NCBI GenBank assembly: GCA_013214445.1 | Contig: JABSPG010000135.1 | Location: 1 to 9,132 of the forward strand | Direction: 5' to 3' | Length of the DNA stretch: 9,132 nucleotides | From: Ekhidna sp. | GTDB lineage: Bacteria; Bacteroidota; Bacteroidia; Cytophagales; Cyclobacteriaceae | Shown: piece after piece, positions 1 to 6,380 of the stretch | Layout of the letters: every line of letters begins with the position of its first letter | How positions within the stretch are numbered: position 1 is the first letter of the stretch | Notes under the pieces: model-generated | Told to the model about the DNA's origin: nothing | Databases searched by the model: none | The model's input: only the letters and a program-made list of their open reading frames with translations | Position numbers and translations under genes: made by a program

Positions 1-382
1 TGGTAAACATCGTCAATGACTGGAACATGTCAACCACGTCTATTATCTGAAAACGACCTTGCTTGCTTTTCTTGATGGGCTTCTGTCCTGTAATCATTAG
101 CATTGGCATGGCTCCCAGCTGTGCGTAAGCCGCAGGCGTCACCAGGTTTGTTGCCCCCGGGCCTAACGTGCTTAGACATACACCAGGTTTACCTGTCAAT
201 CTACCGTAGGTAGCCGCCATAAAACCTGCCCCCTGTTCATGACGGGTAACTATTAGTTTGATCTTGGATTCACGTAAGGATTCCAGTAAATCCAAGTTTT
301 CTTCTCCCGGTACGCCAAAGACATATTCTACGCCTTCATTTAAAAGTGCTTCTACAAAAAGATCAGATGCTTTCTTTGTCAT
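1..382 (-). CDS. Acetolactate synthase-type ThDP enzyme, large subunit (5' part only)
   Basis: The visible 127 residues are the start of the N-terminal (PYR) domain of a thiamine-diphosphate enzyme; the rest lies beyond base 1. Seen directly: VFGVPGEENLDLLESLR at about 21-37, RHEQGAGFMAATYGRLTG at about 47-64 with the glutamate (E49) that activates the ThDP cofactor, the GPGATN loop at 74-79, and ITGQKP followed by the GRFQIIDVVD stretch at about 97-118. Known of the family: two pyruvates are joined to acetolactate with loss of CO2, in the cytoplasm. The VFGVPGEENLDLL version marks a catabolic-looking large-subunit subgroup often found without a regulatory small subunit, so a role in branched-chain amino acid synthesis is not certain. 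The ATG at 380-382 is preceded by AAAGGA, a usable though close ribosome site. A sister enzyme of the pyruvate oxidase/decarboxylase group remains possible because the C-terminal domains are not visible. Confidence 0.88.
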   Translation of the reverse strand, partial: MTKKASDLFVEALLNEGVEYVFGVPGEENLDLLESLRESKIKLIVTRHEQGAGFMAATYGRLTGKPGVCLSTLGPGATNLVTPAAYAQLGAMPMLMITGQKPIKKSKQGRFQIIDVVDMFQSLTMFT

Positions 383-475
383 TTCCTTTGAATTAGTTCG
401 ACAAAGGAATAAGCCTATTAAGGTTGATTTAGTTTCAAATTACCTTCTTAAGTAGTACTGCTCCTGAAAAGAACA

Positions 476-496
476 AGGGCGTTTTCCACACGCCCT
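476..496 (-). terminator. Putative intrinsic terminator after the exported repeat protein
   Basis: AGGGCGT and ACGCCCT form a perfect 7-bp stem with a 7-base loop, 27 bases after the stop of the 523-1104 gene. On the minus strand it is followed by TTGTTCTTTT, an interrupted T-tract. The stem is short, so this is a moderate call. It separates this gene from the acetolactate synthase-like gene downstream. Confidence 0.5.
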
Positions 497-522
497 CCGT
501 CCAAATCCATTCTTGAATCCTT

Positions 523-1104
523 TTAGTCCAGCTTGATCAAGCTAGCTCTTCTTCCAGATTGATAGAGTACTGCATTTACGTTCTCTGTCTTTGCTGCTTT
601 CTTCGAATACTTTGCAACGTCCCTTTCAATCGAGTTATTGAACCATCCATAAGTGAAAAATGGAAGAAGGTTCACCCCATTCGCAACTTGATCTGTCACT
701 TCAAAGGCTTGCAATGGACTTGCCATCACGAACACATGCATGCCATTCACCTCTTGAACGTTGGCAAGACGATCACTCTTTTCCGTAAATTTCACTGCTT
801 CAATCTTTTTACCAGTACGATAAACCAAGGCATCAAATTCAATTCCTTTCTTCTGAAGCCTTCTTATTGACTTATTGACATACTGAGTTGCTTTGTCATT
901 TACATGCTCATTGTAAATACCGCGAGTGAGAAGTGAACTGAATTTGGGACCTGTTCTAACAGAAGAAACAATCTCGTAGCTAGCCACAGGCTCACTCATC
1001 AAATAAATCTCCTTTCCTCCCAATTGCTGCACTTCTGCCTGAGCTTGACCGTACGACATCCCGGCTCCTAGAGCCATAAATAATCCGAATAATGCGTTTT
1101 TCAT
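523..1104 (-). CDS. Exported protein of unknown function with two tandem homologous units
   Basis: Not assigned to a family. From the ATG at 1104 it is 193 residues long. A Sec signal peptide covers about residues 1-22 (MKNALFGLFMALGAG, then SYGQAQA), so the protein should act in the periplasm or envelope. The mature part is an internal duplication: unit 1 at about 30-106 and unit 2 at about 121-192. Both open with G-x-x-[IV]-[YF]-[LV]-M-x-x-P-[VL], continue with a [YF]-E-[IV] strand, and close with matching ends (LVYRTGKKIEAVKF and VLYQSGRRASLIKL). The unit layout, a strand then a basic helix then an A-[LV]-[VL]-Y strand, loosely recalls small envelope-stress folds such as RcsF or YbjQ, but this is only a resemblance. 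An in-frame ATG at 1152 overlaps the stop of the upstream permease gene (ATGA) but would place 16 residues before the signal peptide, so 1104 is preferred. Confidence 0.8.
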   Translation of the reverse strand: MKNALFGLFMALGAGMSYGQAQAEVQQLGGKEIYLMSEPVASYEIVSSVRTGPKFSSLLTRGIYNEHVNDKATQYVNKSIRRLQKKGIEFDALVYRTGKKIEAVKFTEKSDRLANVQEVNGMHVFVMASPLQAFEVTDQVANGVNLLPFFTYGWFNNSIERDVAKYSKKAAKTENVNAVLYQSGRRASLIKLD

Positions 1105-1148
1105 AAGTTTTATATTGTTTGTCAGAAAAACGATCAATCCGAAATGAG

Positions 1149-3668
1149 TCATGGCAAAGACTGACTAAGCTCCAAATTTTGCAGCTTGAAGCCGATGATC
1201 TTAAGCGTGAAACAGATCATTCGGAAACACTTCTCACTCCTGAGCGACTTCACCGGATTGGTCCTGGCAGCAAGAAACGCCTGGACGCTTACTGTACCAA
1301 AAACCAAAACCATCGTTAGAACCGCTGCGCTACCAATGCTGATTGGAGAAATCCCCACTCGGTAACTAAAATCACTTAGCCACTGATTTGCGAAGTAGAT
1401 GACAATGGGAACAGCAACAGCTATCGCAATCAAAACCAGAAACACGAAACGTCTGGCTAGCAAGAATACCAATTGATTTACTGAAGCACCAAGCACTTTT
1501 CTAACGCCTACTTCTTTCTTCTTTTCAGAAGCAATAAACATGATCAGCCCGTAGGAACCCATGCAGGAAATCAAAACAGCGAAAAATGCAAAATACCTCA
1601 CAAGCTTACCGAATTGCTCTTGAGCGATGTATGCCTGAGCCAGCGCCTCATCAAGGTACTGCGGGTCAAAAGTTTCTGTAGGAAAGATCTCATTCCATGC
1701 CTTCTCTATTTCATCCAGACTTTCGGTAAGATTCTGACCTGTTAACTTAATTGTGATATAGGAGAATTGTGGCGCAGAGATATCCAAGATCATTGGTCGC
1801 ATCTCCTCAGTAAGACTAAGAAAATGAAAATCATTTACTACTCCAACTACTTTGCCTTGCTTACCCTCCAAGTTGATCGTTTTGCCAAGTGCGGACTCTG
1901 GATCTCCAAATTCCCACGTATTAACAGCGGTTTCGTTTATAATGAAGGAAGCATCCTGATCAGCACCATAGGATTCATCAAAGTACCTGCCCGCAGCAAG
2001 CGGTATCTCATAGACCTCTAAAAAATCAAAGTCTACTGAGAGCGAAGGTGACAGTATATTATCTTCTACTGTAAATCCCTCTGGGACAATATTTCTATTG
2101 ACCATCCCAAAACCGACCAGGCCGGAGGAAAGTGTACTACCTGTTACAGAAGAAAATTGTCCAATGGTATTTTCAAAGGTTTCCAATTTACTTCGAAGGT
2201 TAGCGTCCACCCCACCAAATACCGAATTGAAATTATTGCTTTGAATAGGTGCAGTAACCATCAATTCTTTTTGAAATCCGAGTGGCTTGTTTCGCATGAG
2301 CCCCAACTGATCATATACAATCAAAGAGCCAGATATCAACACTACGCTGATCATAAACTGGACCACCATCAAACCTTTCCTCAAATTCATGGCACTGCCT
2401 GGATCGGAAATCCCTCCTTTCAGACTTTTCAGTATGGCAAATCGTGTAACGAAGAACGCTGGATAGATACCTGCGAGAAAACTGGTAAAAAGAATGATTC
2501 CAAAAAATCCTGCTAGGATCGAACCTGTGAAAAGGATATCCAGAGTTAGCTCCTTATTCGTTAGGGCATTTAGTTCTGGGAGCAGTAACATCGTAGCTCC
2601 AAGTGCCAATACCGATGCGAATATGGTGGTCAAGAATGACTCACCTAAAAACTGAGCTACCAGATGGTTATTCCAAGCACCCATCACCTTTCGCATCCCT
2701 ATTTCCTTTGCGCGTTGTAAAGATTTGGCTGTACTCAAATTGACAAAATTGATACATGCAATTAGAATAGTGAGCGCACCAATAGCGATGAAAATGCAAA
2801 TAAACTGACTACTTCCAGAAGCTTCTGCTTGAGCTCCAACTTCATTATTTAAATGAATGTCCAAAAGTGGCTGGACTTCAAAAGCCTGTCCTTTGCTTTG
2901 ATTCTCCGGTACCTTCTCATTTACAAAAGAGACAAATCGTTCGTTTACTTCTGCTGGGTCTACCCCTTCTTTCAGTAAGACGTAGGTAGGAGAATGTGAA
3001 ACGATGTGATTCATTTTGAAGTTTGCTCGTATCCCCTCACGTAAAGCCTCCGGCTCAAGATCATACATGTTGTCGTACGGGAGCAACATGTCGAAGTGAA
3101 CATGTGAATTCGGCGGAAAATCTTTGACCACCGCACGAACAGTAAAGGATTGGTCTCCTTCCATGATTATCATCTTTCCAACCACATCGGTACTCTTGAA
3201 ATACTTCAAAGCAATCTCTTCATTCAAGATTACAGAAAAGGGATTGACTAAAGCGTCATCCAATGTGCCCGCCAACAACTCGAAATCAAATATTTTGAAG
3301 ATTTCTTGATCGGCGAAGTTTACATTGTTCTCTTCAAAGCGGAGATCCTCTCCTTCGGTAGACACACTGATACTTACCGAACGAGACCATAATCGTGCAG
3401 AATGCTCTACTTCGGGGAAATAATCATTGATGTACTCTTTGAAAATGGGCGGTACACGGGCAATATCAAAGTCGCTTATGAGATATCTCAGCCGATATAT
3501 CCGATCTTTCTTACTGTGAAAGTGGTCATAACTTTTTTCATCCACGACGAAAGTAAGAATGAGCAGTGCACAGGTAAGTCCAGTGGCAAGCCCCACAATG
3601 TTGATGAGACTGAAAATTTTACTATTGAGTATACTTCTATACGCAGTTTTTAGATAGTTGAGTAGCAT
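1149..3668 (-). CDS. FtsX/MacB-type ABC transporter permease (double-FtsX, Bacteroidota type)
   Basis: An 839-residue inner-membrane permease. Order: N-terminal membrane helix (about 19-41), MacB-like periplasmic domain (about 45-285), FtsX domain with three helices (about 287-308, 341-365, 382-405), a fifth helix (about 432-452) opening the second half, a second periplasmic domain (about 455-685), and a final FtsX domain (about 690-712, 738-760, 776-800). Both FtsX units carry the expected cytoplasmic coupling motif: RAKEIGMRKVMGA at 319-331 and KKKEVGVRKVLGAS at 716-729. Relatives work with a separate LolD/MacB-like ATPase to move lipids, peptides or drugs, or as signalling mechanotransmitters; the substrate cannot be told. 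No ATPase gene lies next to it here. The ATG at 3666-3668 is preceded by AAGGA at a good distance. Oddity: such proteins normally end close to the NPVKSLR-type motif (here 804-810), but this one runs on for about 27 residues to 839. Confidence 0.93.
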   Translation of the reverse strand: MLLNYLKTAYRSILNSKIFSLINIVGLATGLTCALLILTFVVDEKSYDHFHSKKDRIYRLRYLISDFDIARVPPIFKEYINDYFPEVEHSARLWSRSVSISVSTEGEDLRFEENNVNFADQEIFKIFDFELLAGTLDDALVNPFSVILNEEIALKYFKSTDVVGKMIIMEGDQSFTVRAVVKDFPPNSHVHFDMLLPYDNMYDLEPEALREGIRANFKMNHIVSHSPTYVLLKEGVDPAEVNERFVSFVNEKVPENQSKGQAFEVQPLLDIHLNNEVGAQAEASGSSQFICIFIAIGALTILIACINFVNLSTAKSLQRAKEIGMRKVMGAWNNHLVAQFLGESFLTTIFASVLALGATMLLLPELNALTNKELTLDILFTGSILAGFFGIILFTSFLAGIYPAFFVTRFAILKSLKGGISDPGSAMNLRKGLMVVQFMISVVLISGSLIVYDQLGLMRNKPLGFQKELMVTAPIQSNNFNSVFGGVDANLRSKLETFENTIGQFSSVTGSTLSSGLVGFGMVNRNIVPEGFTVEDNILSPSLSVDFDFLEVYEIPLAAGRYFDESYGADQDASFIINETAVNTWEFGDPESALGKTINLEGKQGKVVGVVNDFHFLSLTEEMRPMILDISAPQFSYITIKLTGQNLTESLDEIEKAWNEIFPTETFDPQYLDEALAQAYIAQEQFGKLVRYFAFFAVLISCMGSYGLIMFIASEKKKEVGVRKVLGASVNQLVFLLARRFVFLVLIAIAVAVPIVIYFANQWLSDFSYRVGISPISIGSAAVLTMVLVFGTVSVQAFLAARTNPVKSLRSEKCFRMICFTLKIIGFKLQNLELSQSLP

Positions 3669-3827
3669 GAGTCCTTGAGTTTTAGCTTTGATTATGCTAC
3701 GCTAACCGGTTCTGCGTGGGTAGATAAAAGTGATAAGTGGTTGAAAAAAGCTCACAATGAGAAAGATTAAGGTAATATTCATCAGTCCTTAAGGGAGCAG
3801 ATTAAACTAAAGGCCTAGATTAAATGA

Positions 3828-3884
3828 TGGGAAGGGAATAGGTGCCCGCATCAATACAAGATACTACCTCCCAGTCCCTTCCCA
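3828..3884 (-). other. G-rich long-loop hairpin in the nitroreductase-permease gap
   Basis: TGGGAAGGGA (3828-3837) and TCCCTTCCCA (3875-3884) are perfect 10-base inverted repeats around a 37-base loop. An inner AGGT/ACCT pair (3840-3843 and 3866-3869) could extend the stem after a bulge. On the minus strand one arm with the adjoining loop reads as three GGG tracts plus GG with loops of 2, 3 and 1 bases, so a G-quadruplex could compete with the hairpin. It begins 27 bases after the nitroreductase stop, where a terminator would sit, but no T-tract follows. It may be a 3' stabiliser, a weak terminator, or part of the permease leader. Apart from this, the gap 3669-3911 shows no gene and no convincing promoter. 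Confidence 0.4.
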
Positions 3885-3911
3885 CAGCCAAGAATTATGA
3901 ATTATAGCTTA

Positions 3912-4502
3912 TTACCTCTCTTCAAAATTTCCATTGAATGCCCAAGCTTCTTGAGGCTTTCGAACTCTTTCTACTTTTCTTTCCGCCTCTTGAAGTTTAT
4001 CTGATAGGTCGTCAATGTTTCCACCCGCAAATCCTAATGCAGTAGCAGTGGCTACATGATAGCCTTCCGGAAACCCAAATTCCTTGGACGCTTTCTCCGG
4101 ATCAATGCCCGCCATCTGATGTAGAAATATGTCCATGCTTGTAGCCTGGAGAGTTAAATTTCCGATAAAAAGTCCTAGGTCATGCAAAGCGTGAAAAGAC
4201 GCTACTCCGTCATCTCTTTTCGTTTTGTAAGCTCCTATTATTAACGCAGAAGCATTACTAGCCCATTGCTTATTGAAAGGGTGTAAGCATTCAAGGATGC
4301 GTTCGTAAACCCCATCCCCTTTCAATCCCCATATAATACGCCACGGCTGGGAATTCATGGAGCTTGGCGCCCATCTTCCAGCTTCTAGTAGTTGGTGAAT
4401 TTCTTCTTGGGTTATCTGCTGGTCAGAAAATACCCTGGGACTCCATCGGTCCTTGATCAAGTCATGAATTGGGTAATCGTTCTTGGTTTCTTTCTTTATC
4501 AT
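3912..4502 (-). CDS. Nitroreductase-family FMN oxidoreductase
   Basis: A 196-residue single-domain protein, the usual size for the family, with no signal peptide (cytoplasmic). Seen: RWSPRVF at about 19-25, the FMN-phosphate-contacting start of the family; GRWAPSSMNSQPWR at about 42-55, the classic second signature; LGLFIGNLTLQATSMDIFLHQM at about 109-130, the dimer-interface helix region; and ATATALGFAGG at about 151-161 near the flavin. Known: dimeric FMN enzymes using NAD(P)H to reduce nitroaromatics, quinones, enals or similar electrophiles. The physiological substrate is not readable from sequence. The ATG at 4500-4502 is chosen. An upstream in-frame TTG at 4538 would add 12 residues but is a weaker start and would sit within the divergent control region. 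It is transcribed away from the SnoaL-like gene, with which it may share regulation. Confidence 0.9.
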   Translation of the reverse strand: MIKKETKNDYPIHDLIKDRWSPRVFSDQQITQEEIHQLLEAGRWAPSSMNSQPWRIIWGLKGDGVYERILECLHPFNKQWASNASALIIGAYKTKRDDGVASFHALHDLGLFIGNLTLQATSMDIFLHQMAGIDPEKASKEFGFPEGYHVATATALGFAGGNIDDLSDKLQEAERKVERVRKPQEAWAFNGNFEER

Positions 4503-4556
4503 TTGTTTAGTTGTTTCTCTTTTTAAATATTCTTTCAACGAATGAAACCTTTTTAA

Positions 4557-4582
4557 TGTTGCAACAATATATGTATATACAT
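4557..4582. promoter_or_regulatory. Divergent control region with two perfect palindromes
   Basis: Between the nitroreductase and SnoaL-like genes, TGTTGCAACA (4557-4566) and ATGTATATACAT (4571-4582) are perfect palindromes only four bases apart. Promoter-like matches overlap them. On the plus strand, TACATTTA at 4578-4585 is one base off the Bacteroidota TAnnTTTG box, with a TTG at 4559-4561. On the minus strand, TATTGTTG (4569 down to 4562) is also one base off. Regulators of the MarR/HxlR/ArsR type often bind such symmetric sites beside oxidoreductase genes. No regulator gene is in the window, so binding is inference. Confidence 0.45.
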
Positions 4583-4610
4583 TTACTTTTAAACAAAAAA
4601 AATATCAAAC

Positions 4611-4967
4611 ATGACATTAAAGGAAAAAGCCGAAGACCTATATAGTATGATTGGCCAGGGACAACTACTCGACGCTTTTGAAAAATACTATGCAGAAGAT
4701 GTAGTAATGACTGAGCCGATGGGAACAAGAGAAGGCAAAGTTGCTTGCAGATCTTATGAAGAACAATTTTTGAATAACATCGAAGAGTTTCATGGTTTGG
4801 AAGTAAAAGCGATTACTTCAGATGAAGAAGCTGGAGTAGTGATTCACGAAACTGCAATGGATGTTACGTTCAAAGATGGTAACAGGGTGCATATGGAGCA
4901 GGCTGGCGTTCAGCGTTGGAAAGATGGTCAGATCGTACATGAGCGATTCTACTATTCCAACAACTAA
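4611..4967 (+). CDS. SnoaL-like / NTF2-superfamily small protein
   Basis: A 118-residue cytoplasmic protein and the only clear plus-strand gene in the window. Its pattern is that of the NTF2-like cone fold: an N-terminal helix (TLKEKAEDLYSMI), then LLDAFEKYYAEDVVMTEPMG at about 19-38 (typical of SnoaL-like proteins, where the acidic segment leads into the first strand), a second helix (CRSYEEQFLNNIEEF), and strands ending in GVQRWKDGQIVHERFYY at about 98-114. Known of the superfamily: small dimeric folds used as isomerases, cyclases, hydratases, or simply ligand binders; most single-domain members lack an assigned function. The ATG follows an A-rich leader (aaacaaaaaaaatatcaaac) without a Shine-Dalgarno site, as is normal in this phylum. 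It diverges from the nitroreductase gene, suggesting shared control and perhaps a shared small-molecule stress. Confidence 0.85.
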   Translation: MTLKEKAEDLYSMIGQGQLLDAFEKYYAEDVVMTEPMGTREGKVACRSYEEQFLNNIEEFHGLEVKAITSDEEAGVVIHETAMDVTFKDGNRVHMEQAGVQRWKDGQIVHERFYYSNN

Positions 4968-4991
4968 GTTGATCTATTTTTAAAAGCAAGC

Positions 4992-5017
4992 CCCGAGCAT
5001 GAATGCTTGGGTTTTTT
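4992..5017 (+). terminator. Intrinsic terminator of the SnoaL-like gene
   Basis: CCCGAGCA (4992-4999), loop TGAA, TGCTTGGG (5004-5011) make an 8-bp stem with one G-T pair, followed at once by TTTTTT-G-TTTTT. It starts 25 bases after the SnoaL-like stop. The convergent minus-strand gene ends at 5058, and the reverse reading of the hairpin is followed by a weaker GCTTTT stretch, so it may also stop transcription from that side. Confidence 0.85.
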
Positions 5018-5057
5018 GTTTTTGAGACCGTCACTGTTCCTTTTTTTAAGGCAATTA

Positions 5058-6143
5058 TTACTCTTTAATCATTCGGAAGGTCTGACTAGTGATTGAGTTA
5101 TTTGATTCGAAACTAACCAGATATTGTCCAGAGGGAAGAAACGAAACATCTAGCTGTAATCTTCCACTACTATCATCCAAATCTTCTGAAAAAACTACCC
5201 TTCCATTTAAGTCAATGATCTGCACTGATTCATAAGTGGTTTTTTCTCCTAGACTTTCTACAACTAAGAAATCTTTAACTGGGTTAGGATATATAGAAGG
5301 CCCATTCGCTATTTCACTCCCTATTCCCAACAAAGGACTTCCAATCATTAGACCAGTCGAAGTTAAAATGACCGAGATTCTAAACTCAGTATCAGAAATA
5401 CCTGCTTGTCCCATTTCAAATTCGATGAAGGAAGATATATCCAATTTGGATACATTCACGAAAAATCGATAAGTCCCTGCGAACAAAGACTTGAACGTTA
5501 CTTTGCCATTCCCATCTGTTTCAGTGTAAGCAATTAACTCAAACTCATCATCGTCTTGATCCACTCTACCTCCCGACCTTTTTCTTCGCAAACCGCATTT
5601 TATTCCAGCAGCCCTTTTCCGAGTAATTGTACCTGTTATTGCATCAACGAATTCTTCATATACTATAACCTCTACCGTTCCATGCCCCGCAGGTGGTGGT
5701 GGACTAGGTATCATCTCCATCGTTAGTAGAGTATCTGAACTTAAAACCAAGGTATCTGCATCAATAAATTCAAAAGCATTTTGATAGTATGTAGGTATAT
5801 ATTTTGCATCTAGATTAGGCCTTCCATCTTCTAAAATCATAGGAACAACAGATTCAACAGCAAGTAGATATTCTCCATTAGAAACCTCTGGGAACCTGAA
5901 AGTACTCTCAACGTCCAAAAGTCCTGAAACACCCACTTCGAATTCAATGGTATCTAATGCCCCATTATCTGGAAGGAGTAAATAAGCATTTACTCTATCT
6001 GCTATTGGCTGTTGCGTATCGGGATCGATTACCTCCACTGAAATAGTGGATCTATCTGCCCCGCTCTCAGCACTTGAGTCTCCAAATTGAGCAGATAGCA
6101 GCAGAGAAGTCAACAAGCAGAAGTTTGCCTGGACAACTTTCAT
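5058..6143 (-). CDS. Secreted protein with T9SS type A (Por) sorting domain
   Basis: From the ATG at 6143 it is 361 residues. A signal peptide covers about 1-19 (MKVVQANFCLLTSLLLSAQ). Two beta-rich regions follow: about 32-143, opening with STISVEVIDPDTQQPI, and about 156-262, with AYTETDGNGKVTFKSLFAGTY, a pattern typical of carboxypeptidase-regulatory or SdrD-B-like beta-sandwiches. A proline linker (SPPPPAG) joins them. The last ~78 residues are a clear type IX sorting domain: SIYPNPVKDFLVV, then VQIIDLNGRVVFSEDL, LDVSFLPSGQYLVSF and a final strand. Known: this tail sends the protein through the type IX system and is removed at the surface. No catalytic motif was seen, so it may be adhesive or structural. 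The other ATG at 6164 lies only 6 bases from a probable -7 box and would be nearly leaderless; 6143 is preferred but not certain. Confidence 0.88.
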   Translation of the reverse strand: MKVVQANFCLLTSLLLSAQFGDSSAESGADRSTISVEVIDPDTQQPIADRVNAYLLLPDNGALDTIEFEVGVSGLLDVESTFRFPEVSNGEYLLAVESVVPMILEDGRPNLDAKYIPTYYQNAFEFIDADTLVLSSDTLLTMEMIPSPPPPAGHGTVEVIVYEEFVDAITGTITRKRAAGIKCGLRRKRSGGRVDQDDDEFELIAYTETDGNGKVTFKSLFAGTYRFFVNVSKLDISSFIEFEMGQAGISDTEFRISVILTSTGLMIGSPLLGIGSEIANGPSIYPNPVKDFLVVESLGEKTTYESVQIIDLNGRVVFSEDLDDSSGRLQLDVSFLPSGQYLVSFESNNSITSQTFRMIKE

Positions 6144-6170
6144 AATACTTTGGCTTAGGAACATCTTGAA

Positions 6171-6201
6171 TAAAGGTACCGTTATTCAAACTACCTGCAA
6201 A
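6171..6201 (-). promoter_or_regulatory. Bacteroidota-type promoter for the T9SS-sorted protein
   Basis: On the minus strand a TTTG (6201-6198, preceded by a further T) is followed after 19 bases by TACCTTTA (6178-6171). This fits the -33 TTTG / -7 TAnnTTTG pattern of this phylum with one mismatch at the last base. The expected transcript start lies near 6165-6168, just before the first ATG (6164) and about 22-25 bases before the preferred start at 6143. The rest of the 6165-6380 gap holds a 10-base palindrome, GCTGATCAGC (6276-6285), but no clear terminator for the upstream operon. Confidence 0.55.
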
Positions 6202-6380
6202 ACGGTTCCATCATAAGTATGCAGATTTAGTTTATCCTATCTCCTCAAATATTCGCGAACCTCACGATGCATTTAGCTGATCAGCAACTCAAGCCGTATT
6301 AGGCAAGACAGTGGCTTTTGAGACATACTCCTTTGTTTTACGAGAAAGAATAAATCCCATCTTTTCGGTTATTTTAATCT

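Noticed and set aside
530..543. Perfect 14-base palindrome AGCTTGATCAAGCT
   Set aside because: It lies inside the last codons of the exported repeat protein and encodes a conserved repeat end. About one such palindrome per two windows of this size is expected by chance.
559..870. Plus-strand open frame opposite the exported repeat protein; also those at 258-455, 1119-1319, 1767-2021, 2157-2516, 3124-3309, 3402-3653, 5236-5472, 6840-7025, 7273-7464, 7867-8079 and 8275-8550
   Set aside because: All lie antisense to well-supported genes (258-455 and 1119-1319 for most of their length), have no recognisable domain or translation signals, and read as shadows of the real coding strands.
3757..3792. 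Plus-strand 11-codon leader-like frame MRKIKVIFISP
   Set aside because: No plus-strand gene follows it and there is no attenuator structure positioned for it. A frame this short is expected by chance.
4507..4728. Minus-strand hydrophobic frame across the nitroreductase/SnoaL control region
   Set aside because: It overlaps the SnoaL-like gene antisense and runs through the A/T-rich promoter region. The hydrophobicity comes from T-rich sequence, and there is no family signature.
6276..6285. 10-base palindrome GCTGATCAGC as an operator
   Set aside because: A single 10-base palindrome in a 216-base gap has a sizeable chance expectation, and it is not placed over the likely promoter.
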